Both the position numbers and the translations under genes were made by a program. Of a stretch of 33,227 nt of DNA, positions 24,203 through 32,030 are shown one piece after another. Every line of letters begins with the position of its first letter. Position 1 is the first letter of the stretch. The notes under the pieces are model-generated. The model saw nothing but the letters and a program-made list of their open reading frames with translations, was not told the origin of the DNA and searched no databases. Source of the stretch: Candidatus Peribacteria bacterium (GTDB taxonomy: Bacteria > Patescibacteriota > Gracilibacteria > Peribacterales > Peribacteraceae); the NCBI GenBank assembly GCA_018652265.1, contig JABICL010000018.1, positions 1 through 33,227 on the forward strand, in the 5' to 3' direction.

Positions 24203-27071
24203 AATTGGCACCAAATTGCAATTTAAATCATTTAGCAAAGGCATTCTGAATTTGAGCATATTATCTGTGATAGCAATATCTCCGATTCTTGCACCAGTGT
24301 CGGAAGCTGCAGCTCTTACTTTTACAGAATATCCAGTAGATAATACTGTCCTTCGTATAAGAACAATCTATGCAATAGATATAGATGACGATGGAGACAC
24401 AGACATCATGGCTGCAAATATGATTTACGACGATATTTATTGGTTTAGAAATGACGGATCAGAAAACTTCACAAAGGTAACCATAGACAGCAACTTCGTT
24501 GATCCAGAATTTATATTCCCAGTAGATCTAGATGAAGATGGAGATAAAGACATAGTAGTTTCAGCTGCAAATAGTGGAGACAAGATCGTATGGTACGACA
24601 ATGATGGATCTGAAAACTTTACAGAGAGATCTATAGACTCTTCTGCGCCAGGAGCTGCAGGAATTACTGTTATAGACATGGATAGCGACGGTGATCTAGA
24701 CGTTGTCGGAGGTATATATAGTGAATCTTACATAAAATGGTACGACAATAATGGCTCAGAAAGTTTTACAGAAAAATCAGTTTATTATTCAAACAATGCT
24801 GGATTTTGGGATGTCGACGCTGGAGACATGGACAAAGATAACGATATAGACATAGTCAGTTGCAAGGGTATATACAACGACGTCGTATGGTACGAAAATA
24901 ATGGATCAGAAAGTTTTACAGAACACATAATAGATGGTTCTCATAGATCCACTGATTCGGTAGATATTGTAGATTTAGATGGAGATGGAGAAATGGACGT
25001 CGTAGCAGGATCCAGATATTTAGATGGTGTTGCCTGGTACAAGAATGATGGATCAGAAAGTTTTACAGAATATACAATAGATGATTCCTTATCTTTCGTA
25101 GATGATGTACACACCGCAGATTTAGATGGCGATGGAGATAATGATGTTCTTGTAACTTCATACGACGATAATGATGTCCTCTGGTACGAAAATGATGGAT
25201 CAGAGAGATTTACAAAGAGAACGATAGATTCGAACTTTGGATCACCAAAACAAATAACTGTAGCAGATATAGATGGAGATGGAGATTTGGATGTTGCAGC
25301 TGGATCAGTTGCATCGGATGATCTTTCTTGGTGGGAAGCAGCAGGAGATTCTACTCCTCCATCTGTTTCTACGCTGTCCCCTACCGACGAATTAACCGGA
25401 GTATCACAAACTGCAAATCTAGTAATTGCATTCAATGAAAACATAGGGAAAACAGGAACAGGAACTGTAACTATAAAAAAGACATCCAATGATTCAATCG
25501 TAGAAACAATCAGCGTAACAGGATCACTAGTAACTGGATCGGGTGGAACAAGTATCACAATAAATCCATCAGTAACACTAGATGAAAATACTTCTTACTA
25601 TGTGCAAATTCATCAAAATGCATTCCCCGATGAATCCGGAAACTTCTATGCGGGAATCTCAGATACTTCTACATGGAACTTCACTACTGTTGACCTCACA
25701 GATCCAGTTATTTCATCTGAATCCCCTGCCGATGAAGCAACAGATGTATCCACAGGAAGCAGTATTACTTGGACCACTAATGAAGCAGCATCCAGCCAAG
25801 TTCAATATGGTTTTACAAATGCATTCGGATCTTTAACTACTCTTGCAGATACCAGTCCACGAGTCACAAGCCATAGCGTATCTTTGGGGGATTTAGTTGA
25901 ATGTTCAACTTATTACTATCGTGCAATATCCGTAGACTCATCTGAAAATACAACTACAGGCTCTACACTGCAATTTACAACAACTGGATGTACAAATGAT
26001 GCAACAGTAGAGACTCAAAGTGGCAGCGCTGTTACAACTTCTGGAGGCGGGACTGTAAGTGTGATAACCAATAGCTCTGGTGCAGAATTAACAATCCCCA
26101 CAAGCTTTTCAGACAACGATGCAACATTTCAGATAAAAAGACTAAATAAAACTACTACTCTTGCTCTTATCTCCAATCCATCAGGACTCACAGAAGTTGG
26201 AAATCATATATATGATTTTCGTGCAATAAGTGGGGCAACACTTGTTACATCTTTCGATGAAGATATCACAGTAACTATGCAATACACAGATACTCAGATT
26301 TCATCTTTAACTGAATCTTCTTTGTGGATTTATAGACATGATGGCTCTTCGTGGAACGCGCTTAGCTCATGCACAGTTGATCAGGATACAAATACTGTTA
26401 CATGTAGCACTCAAAGCTTTTCTACATTTGGACTCTTTGGAAGTACTCCATCTTCAAGTAGCGAAACCTCAACGAGCTCTGTAAGTAATGGTGGCAGGAG
26501 AGGAAGCATTGCATCTATGCAAAAACTTATAGATACAGCATTTGAAAAGTTTTTGAAAAAAAGGAAAGGGTACATAAAGGATGGAAAGGAGTTAGAGGAA
26601 AAAGAGGAAGATGAAAAAGAAAACGAAGTAATCGAAGAAGCAAATACTAACTTCGAATTTGTAGATGTTCCATCAAACTCATGGTTTACAAAATATGTTT
26701 ACAATCTTGCAAATAGAAAAATTATAGAAGGATATGCAACCGGAGAGTTTAAGCCAGAAAAAACCGTAACAATCGCAGAGGCACTTAAGATGCTTATAAA
26801 AGCAAAAGATATGCAAGCTATAGAATCTCATCTCACACTAAACAAATCTGCTAGAAACACGTGGGCTTCCCCATATGTTGCCTGCATAGAAGATATCGAT
26901 TTATCTGCACTAGGCCCATCTACAAATGTTCATAGCCCTATTACTCGGAAAGAAGTAATAAATCTCGCAAGCGCTATATTAAAAGAGAAAAATCTAAAAA
27001 TGGTCGATAGACCAAATGAATATATAAACAGAGCAGAGATTTCTAAGCTGATTAGTTTAATTATTGAATAA
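24192..27071 (+). CDS. VCBS/FG-GAP repeat surface protein with C-terminal SLH domains
   Basis: 959 residues. Signal peptide about 1-40 (SEAA|A). Seven VCBS/FG-GAP-like repeats of ~47 residues (about 55-375), each with a Ca-binding loop of the DIDGDGDLDV kind and a VWYENNGSESFTE strand. A Big_5-like domain (about 385-500, STLSPTDELTGVSQTANLVI), an FnIII-like domain (500-600), further beta domains, a highly charged linker (~780-820), then SLH repeats: one clear (823-870, FVDVPSNSWFTKYVYNLANR) and two weaker to the end. SLH domains bind cell-wall polysaccharide, so this protein is probably part of, or attached to, an S-layer-like coat. Confidence 0.85.
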   Translation: MNCKIGTKLQFKSFSKGILNLSILSVIAISPILAPVSEAAALTFTEYPVDNTVLRIRTIYAIDIDDDGDTDIMAANMIYDDIYWFRNDGSENFTKVTIDSNFVDPEFIFPVDLDEDGDKDIVVSAANSGDKIVWYDNDGSENFTERSIDSSAPGAAGITVIDMDSDGDLDVVGGIYSESYIKWYDNNGSESFTEKSVYYSNNAGFWDVDAGDMDKDNDIDIVSCKGIYNDVVWYENNGSESFTEHIIDGSHRSTDSVDIVDLDGDGEMDVVAGSRYLDGVAWYKNDGSESFTEYTIDDSLSFVDDVHTADLDGDGDNDVLVTSYDDNDVLWYENDGSERFTKRTIDSNFGSPKQITVADIDGDGDLDVAAGSVASDDLSWWEAAGDSTPPSVSTLSPTDELTGVSQTANLVIAFNENIGKTGTGTVTIKKTSNDSIVETISVTGSLVTGSGGTSITINPSVTLDENTSYYVQIHQNAFPDESGNFYAGISDTSTWNFTTVDLTDPVISSESPADEATDVSTGSSITWTTNEAASSQVQYGFTNAFGSLTTLADTSPRVTSHSVSLGDLVECSTYYYRAISVDSSENTTTGSTLQFTTTGCTNDATVETQSGSAVTTSGGGTVSVITNSSGAELTIPTSFSDNDATFQIKRLNKTTTLALISNPSGLTEVGNHIYDFRAISGATLVTSFDEDITVTMQYTDTQISSLTESSLWIYRHDGSSWNALSSCTVDQDTNTVTCSTQSFSTFGLFGSTPSSSSETSTSSVSNGGRRGSIASMQKLIDTAFEKFLKKRKGYIKDGKELEEKEEDEKENEVIEEANTNFEFVDVPSNSWFTKYVYNLANRKIIEGYATGEFKPEKTVTIAEALKMLIKAKDMQAIESHLTLNKSARNTWASPYVACIEDIDLSALGPSTNVHSPITRKEVINLASAILKEKNLKMVDRPNEYINRAEISKLISLIIE

Positions 27072-27084
27072 ATTTTTTATTCAA
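27064..27084. terminator. AT-rich hairpin spanning both stop codons of convergent genes
   Basis: TTGAATAAA / TTTATTCAA with a TTT loop. It contains the plus-strand TAA (27069-27071) and minus-strand TGA (27081-27083), so each gene's stop lies in one arm. The low-GC stem makes it a weak terminator at best. Confidence 0.4.
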
Positions 27085-30000
27085 CTTACAAACTCATTCC
27101 ATGACTTCACCTTCATGTTTGAAGGATCGATTCTCTCTATAGATTCAATGATTCTTTTTGCAAGCTGAACATTGGTAATTAGGGGTATTCCCCTATCAAT
27201 TGCAAGTCGTCTCATATGGTAACCATCTGTCATCTCAGAGCCCTTATAGTGTTGAGGAATGTTTATAACCAGATCCAAACGACGATTTTCTAAGTACTCT
27301 CTTATATTTGGACTTCTAGGCTCGCCTATTTTGTAAAGCAATGCCGAAGGCACTCCACGAGACTCAAGAAATTCATGCGTTCTTTGTGTTGCATACAAAA
27401 TAAATCCTGACTTATTTAAGGATTCCATAGCGGACAACATATCTACTTTGTCTTCCAATTTTCCAATCGTTACCAGTATGTTCTTTTTTGGAAGCGTAAA
27501 TCCAACTGAAAGAAGAGATGAAATAAGAGCCTCTTCTGCAGTATCTCCGAAGCATGCAACTTCTCCTGTACTTGCCATCTCTACACCAAGCCTTGGATCT
27601 GCGCCTTTTAGTCTAGAAAAACTAAACTGTGCCGCCTTTACTCCTACATGATCTAGATCAATTGTCTGATATTTCTTATCAGTTGGAGCTTTTCCAAGCA
27701 GCGCTTGCGTCGCTAGTTTTATAAAATTAATATTTGTAACCTTGCTTGCAAATGGGAATGATCTACTTGCACGAAGATTACATTCTATAACTTTCAAACG
27801 ATTATCTTTCGCAAGAATCTGAATATTAAATGGACCAGAAATACAAAGCGCTTCTGCTATCTGCTTTGCAATAACTTTTACTCTACTCAATGTTTCTAGA
27901 TTTAATTTCTGCGGCGGAAGAACTATAGTCGCATCACCAGAGTGGACCCCTGCATTCTCTACATGTTCACCAATTGCATATAACAAAACTTTTCCATCTT
28001 GCGCTACTGCATCGAATTCTATTTCTTTAGCCCCTTGCTCAAATTTAGAAACAACAACAGTAGCTCCACTAGCCACGCTAGTTGCTTGATTTAAGTATCC
28101 TTCTAAATCTTCATCGGAATGAACAACTGCCATAGCAGCGCCAGACAAAACATAACTAGGACGCACTATTACTGGATATCCACATCCATCTGCAAAAGTT
28201 TTTGCAGCACGAATATCTGAAAATTCTTTCCACTCTGGCTGATCAATATTTAAATTATCTAGCAAAGAACTAAACTTGTGACGATCTTCTGCTCTATCGA
28301 TATTTTCAGGCTTAGTCCCAAATATAGCAATGTCAGCAGCTGCAAGCTTGGGGGCAAGTGAATTTGGAATTTGTCCTCCCATAGAAACCGTAACTCCTTC
28401 TGGAGTTACAATATCAATTATGTCCATAACCCTCTCGAACGAAAGCTCATCGAAGAAAAGCTGATCGCATTCATCGTAATCTGTACTTACAGTCTCTGGA
28501 TTACTATTTACCATAGATACTTCGTAACCTTGCTTTTGAAGTTCGCGCACAGATTCCACACAACACCAGTCGAATTCTACAGATGATCCTATGGAATATG
28601 GACCGCCACCGAGAACGATTGCCCTTGGGCGTTCTGCGTTCTGCGTTCTGCGTTCCGAATCTTCGCTTCGGATCGCGGATCGCGGATCGCGGATCGCAGT
28701 GTCAAAATCAACATCATTCTCCGTCCCATGATATGTCATATACAAATAATTAGTTTGTGCTGGAAACTCTCCAGCAAGAGTATCTATCTGTTTTATAACA
28801 GGAAGAATCTCTAATTCTTTTCTTCTCTTTCTGATGTCTACTTCATTTTCTCCTCTAACACTTGCAATAGCGCTATCAGAAAATCCAACTTTCTTTGCAG
28901 CCCTTAGAAGATCCTCTGGAATAGGACCAGACTTATGATGCTCTATTTCTCTTTGAACTTTGGAAGCGCGTTGCATTTTGTCTACGAACCATTTATCTAT
29001 ACCTGTAGATTTATTTATATCTTCAACTGACCAATCATTTCTGAGGGCTTCATACACAGCAAAAACTCTACGAGGAGTGGGCTTACTAACCTCTGCTTCT
29101 AAATTTGAAAACTCAAGTTTAGAAATAAATCCATCAGCTCCCACATTTATCATTCTAAGGGCTTTCTGTAATCCTTCTTCAAAAGTTCTTCCAAGAGCCA
29201 TAACTTCTCCCACAGATTTCATTTCAGAGGTTACATGATCAGATACATGCTGAAATTTCTGTAGATCCCATCTAGGAACCTTTACTGCAACGTAATCAAG
29301 TGCTGGCTCAAAATCTGCACAAGTTACTCTGGTAATAGCATTATTTATTTCTGGCAAAGACTTATTTAATGCGAGCTTAGCTGCAACGTGAGCAAGTGGA
29401 TATCCAGTAGCCTTGGAAGCTAATGCAGAGGATCTACTCAAGCGTGCATTTACTTCTATCACTCTATATTTCTCTGATTCAGGATCCAAAGCATATTGGA
29501 TATTACATTCCCCAACTATACCAAGATGCCTTATTACTTTGAGAGCTATAGATCTAAGCATCTGATATTCAGAATTGTTTAGAGTCTGACTTGGAGCAAT
29601 AACTATAGATTCACCCGTATGAATACCAAGTGGATCAAAATTCTCCATATTACACACTGTTATGCAATTGTCTTTTGAATCACGAACAACTTCGTACTCA
29701 ATCTCTTTCCACCCAGTAAGATCTTCTTCTACCAAAACTTGAGGAGATTCTACAAAAGCAATCTTGAGCATTTCCGCAAGTTCGCTCCCATTTTTTGCTC
29801 TACCACTCCCCTTTCCTCCAAGTGCAAATGCTCCACGAATAATGACTGGGAATCCTATCTCTTCTCCTGCTTTCATAGCTTCAGGTTCGCAGTTACATGC
29901 AAATGACCTAGGAACCGAAACGCCTATTGATTTCAGCTCTGCATTAAACAAAGCTCTATCTTCTGTTTTTCTTATGGAATCCACAGGAGTTCCTAAAACT

Positions 30001-30389
30001 TTCACATTGAACTTTTCTAAAACCCCAGATTCATCCAGTGCAACCCCACAATTAAGGGCTGTCTGACCACCAAAGCTTAATGCAATTGCATCTGGCCTTT
30101 CTTTTTCTATAACTTTTGTAACAAACTCTGGTGTAACAGGATAAAAATATACCTCATCAGCAAGTCCCCAACTGGTTTGGTTGGTTGCTATATTTGGATT
30201 TACCAAGATCACTCTTTTTCCTTCCTCTTTAAAAGCTTTTATGGCCTGAGAGCCAGAATAATCGAACTCTCCAGCCTCTCCTATTTTTAAAGCACCAGAT
30301 CCGAGAAGTATTATTGTCTTAATTTCAGGAAAATTGCTCCCCCCGGCTTTTATAGCCGATTCGGAACCCTGCTCTGAACCGTTATTCAT
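27081..30389 (-). CDS. carB: carbamoyl-phosphate synthase large subunit
   Basis: 1102 residues; the family is ~1060-1080. It makes carbamoyl phosphate from bicarbonate, glutamine-derived ammonia and two ATP for pyrimidines and arginine. N-half start LLGSGALKIGEAGEFDYSGS, ATP-grasp block GWKEIEYEVVRDSKDNCITV, RVIEVNARLSRSSALASKAT; second half from about 590 (RAIVLGGGPYSIGSSVEFDW, IECNLRASRSFPFASKVTNI); MGS-like allosteric domain about 960-1102. The wording (SGALKIGEAGEFDYSGSQA; GECNIQYALDPE) is the Bacteroidetes/eukaryotic CAD type, not the E. coli type. Residues 565-587 between the halves are encoded by 7-bp repeats. carA is not in the window. Ends in TGA. Confidence 0.95.
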   Translation of the reverse strand: MNNGSEQGSESAIKAGGSNFPEIKTIILLGSGALKIGEAGEFDYSGSQAIKAFKEEGKRVILVNPNIATNQTSWGLADEVYFYPVTPEFVTKVIEKERPDAIALSFGGQTALNCGVALDESGVLEKFNVKVLGTPVDSIRKTEDRALFNAELKSIGVSVPRSFACNCEPEAMKAGEEIGFPVIIRGAFALGGKGSGRAKNGSELAEMLKIAFVESPQVLVEEDLTGWKEIEYEVVRDSKDNCITVCNMENFDPLGIHTGESIVIAPSQTLNNSEYQMLRSIALKVIRHLGIVGECNIQYALDPESEKYRVIEVNARLSRSSALASKATGYPLAHVAAKLALNKSLPEINNAITRVTCADFEPALDYVAVKVPRWDLQKFQHVSDHVTSEMKSVGEVMALGRTFEEGLQKALRMINVGADGFISKLEFSNLEAEVSKPTPRRVFAVYEALRNDWSVEDINKSTGIDKWFVDKMQRASKVQREIEHHKSGPIPEDLLRAAKKVGFSDSAIASVRGENEVDIRKRRKELEILPVIKQIDTLAGEFPAQTNYLYMTYHGTENDVDFDTAIRDPRSAIRSEDSERRTQNAERPRAIVLGGGPYSIGSSVEFDWCCVESVRELQKQGYEVSMVNSNPETVSTDYDECDQLFFDELSFERVMDIIDIVTPEGVTVSMGGQIPNSLAPKLAAADIAIFGTKPENIDRAEDRHKFSSLLDNLNIDQPEWKEFSDIRAAKTFADGCGYPVIVRPSYVLSGAAMAVVHSDEDLEGYLNQATSVASGATVVVSKFEQGAKEIEFDAVAQDGKVLLYAIGEHVENAGVHSGDATIVLPPQKLNLETLSRVKVIAKQIAEALCISGPFNIQILAKDNRLKVIECNLRASRSFPFASKVTNINFIKLATQALLGKAPTDKKYQTIDLDHVGVKAAQFSFSRLKGADPRLGVEMASTGEVACFGDTAEEALISSLLSVGFTLPKKNILVTIGKLEDKVDMLSAMESLNKSGFILYATQRTHEFLESRGVPSALLYKIGEPRSPNIREYLENRRLDLVINIPQHYKGSEMTDGYHMRRLAIDRGIPLITNVQLAKRIIESIERIDPSNMKVKSWNEFVS
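28631..28697. repeat. double heptanucleotide array inside carB
   Basis: GTTCTGC three times plus GTTCCGA (28631-28658), an 11-nt spacer, then GGATCGC four times (28670-28697). TCCGAA/TTCGGA forms a small hairpin at the junction. It encodes an Arg/Ser/Glu-rich linker between the two CarB halves. Confidence 0.85.
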
Positions 30390-30398
30390 GTCTCACGG

Positions 30399-30427
30399 AG
30401 AATAGCGGGTGGGACTTTGATTTCCAA
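30399..30427 (-). promoter_or_regulatory. carB promoter TTGGAA-17-TATTCT
   Basis: -35 TTGGAA (30422-30427), exact 17-bp spacer, -10 TATTCT (30399-30404), 9 nt to the ATG at 30389; predicted leader about 2-3 nt. Confidence 0.6.
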
Positions 30428-30471
30428 GTGAAAATTTAAGAAAATCTAGCAACGAACTGTATTGTAAAAAT

Positions 30472-30597
30472 TTTTCAATTTCTAATTTCTAATTTCTAAT
30501 TTTCATTCAATTTTCAATGTTTCAAATTTCAAACATTGATGATTGTAAATTGATTATTGAATTAAAATTGAAAATTGTTACTTGAAAATTATTAGAA
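30472..30597. repeat. 126-bp degenerate heptanucleotide tract with dyad symmetry
   Basis: Eighteen in-phase 7-bp words can be read. The left half is of the TTTCTAA/TCAATTT type and the right half of the ATTGATT/GAAAATT type, i.e. roughly the reverse complement. The centre is CAATGTTT (30515-30522) / AAACATTG (30531-30538). It fills most of the carB to 30657 gap. Confidence 0.7.
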
Positions 30598-30640
30598 CAC
30601 AGACTCATTTTCATCTCTTTAGTTCATAAGCCTTTCGTTG

Positions 30641-30646
30641 TACAAT
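30641..30646 (+). promoter_or_regulatory. -10 box (TACAAT) 10 nt before ATG
   Basis: GTTGTACAAT ends 10 nt before the ATG at 30657; AAGG lies 5 nt before the ATG, so a minimal Shine-Dalgarno may exist in the very short leader. Confidence 0.45.
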
Positions 30647-30656
30647 CGAAGGTATT

Positions 30657-31916
30657 ATGAAAAAATTGATAACAATCCTTGCATTCGTATTATTTCTCGT
30701 TCCTTCGATAACTCTTGCTGCTACTTATGAAGTAGAGGTAACAGCAGCAGATCCATTGGAGAGATCTCTGCACAGTGGCATGGAAATAACTCATGACTTC
30801 ACTATAGAAAATAAAGGTACAAAAGCAGATACTTACGATTTGCAACTAATATCTGAAATGGGGTGGGGAGTAGAAAATGATTTACCTGCTGCAGTTTCTA
30901 TAAGCTCAGAATATTCAGCAACAATTCCAGTAAAGATATTTATCTCTAAATCAGTAAATCCAAATGCAAGAGGAGGAGTAACTCTAAAGGCTATCAGTAG
31001 AAATGATCATATAAATGCAACTCATAGCGCTACTCTATTTATTCAAGTAGAAGGAGCCGTTCCAACACCTAGTATAGATGGTCCATCTAGTGGGGAAACT
31101 GGCGAAAGATTATACTTTACACTTATGGGAATAGACGAAGGATCATTTATAAAATCTAGAGGATTTAACTATGAAATTGATTGGGAAGGAACCGGAAAAG
31201 CAAATGAGGTAATAACCGGAAGAGCAGATGGCACAAATGCAAATCACATTTATACTCGCGCAGGTGAATATACAATCATCGTGAATGCAATAGATAGAAC
31301 ATATCAAACCAGCAAACAGGTAACTCAAGAAATTGTAATAACAGGAGAAGATACAGTCAGTCCTACAAGAAAAAGACAAGCATCTCATTTGCATTCTGCA
31401 AATCCATGCACAGGAAAAAAAGGGCTCTCATTACATGCGTGCATGAATTCAATTCGAAAAGAAAATGTTCCTCGAGCAAATATATCCGATCGTAGAGATA
31501 TAAGAGCAGCAAGAATATTGAATAGAAATTCAAGAGCAAATATGCTCAAAGAAAGAGCAAGAAGCAGAAACAAGCTTTCTCCTTTTGAAATATATAGAGA
31601 AAATATAAATGGTAGAACAGATTCTAGATCTGCAGAAGAAAGATTGCACTCTGCAAGTGGTGACTCCAGAACAAAAACATTGAGAAGTATCTCAGAAAGA
31701 CGTAGAGCACTTAGATCACAGACTGTTGATCTAAAAAAATCTCAATCAGCTTCCGGTAACAGAAAAACAGCTACTAAAGCACCAGTATGCGTAAGAAGAG
31801 ATGGGATAAGACTAATTAACTGTCTTCTAGATAACGGAATAGAGATAAACAGATGGACTGCAGATGAAGAGACTATAGAGATATGGAAGAAGCTTAATAC
31901 TGAGCTAACCGAATAG
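30657..31916 (+). CDS. secreted NEW3/PKD-like protein with long basic tail
   Basis: 419 residues. Signal peptide 1-21 (LAA|TYE). Residues ~22-130 resemble the NEW3/NPCBM-associated Ig-like domain (HDFTIENKGTKADTYDLQLI; a PVKIFISKSVNPNARGGVTL strand). About 135-225 is PKD-like (NYEIDWEGTGKANEVITGRA and HIYTRAGEYTIIVNAIDRTY). Residues ~230-385 are a strongly basic Arg/Ser-rich region of repeated short words (RRDIRAARILNRNSRANMLK; RSISERRRALRSQ). A small Cys-containing end follows (CVRRDGIRLINCLLDNGIEI). The basic stretch could bind acidic surface polymers or extracellular nucleic acid. No anchor is visible. Function unknown. Confidence 0.75.
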   Translation: MKKLITILAFVLFLVPSITLAATYEVEVTAADPLERSLHSGMEITHDFTIENKGTKADTYDLQLISEMGWGVENDLPAAVSISSEYSATIPVKIFISKSVNPNARGGVTLKAISRNDHINATHSATLFIQVEGAVPTPSIDGPSSGETGERLYFTLMGIDEGSFIKSRGFNYEIDWEGTGKANEVITGRADGTNANHIYTRAGEYTIIVNAIDRTYQTSKQVTQEIVITGEDTVSPTRKRQASHLHSANPCTGKKGLSLHACMNSIRKENVPRANISDRRDIRAARILNRNSRANMLKERARSRNKLSPFEIYRENINGRTDSRSAEERLHSASGDSRTKTLRSISERRRALRSQTVDLKKSQSASGNRKTATKAPVCVRRDGIRLINCLLDNGIEINRWTADEETIEIWKKLNTELTE

Positions 31917-31939
31917 TTTATGTCATGCTGAAGAACCAA

Positions 31940-32018
31940 GCTTTCCTCGAGTGAGTTGTGCTGCCTCTCGACATTCGCCAAAGGCAAATGCTCGAGGAAA
32001 GCACAACGAGTCGAGAGG
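31940..32018. repeat. MITE-like palindromic element, second copy
   Basis: Three complementary pairs arranged in the order A-B-C-A'-B'-C': GCTTTCCTCGAG (31940-31951)/CTCGAGGAAAGC (31991-32002), TTGTGC (31956-31961)/GCACAA (32001-32006), CCTCTCGA (31964-31971)/TCGAGAGG (32011-32018). The outer A ends match the element at 17873-17959. Confidence 0.75.
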
Positions 32019-32030
32019 ATGCTCTCAATA

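Noticed and set aside
24437-25558. Minus-strand Ser-rich reading frames
   Set aside because: They are shadows of the VCBS repeats; the plus-strand protein has a signal peptide, Ca loops and SLH domains.
28631-28697. CRISPR-like array
   Set aside because: Units are 7 bp without unique spacers and lie in a coding frame; no cas genes nearby.
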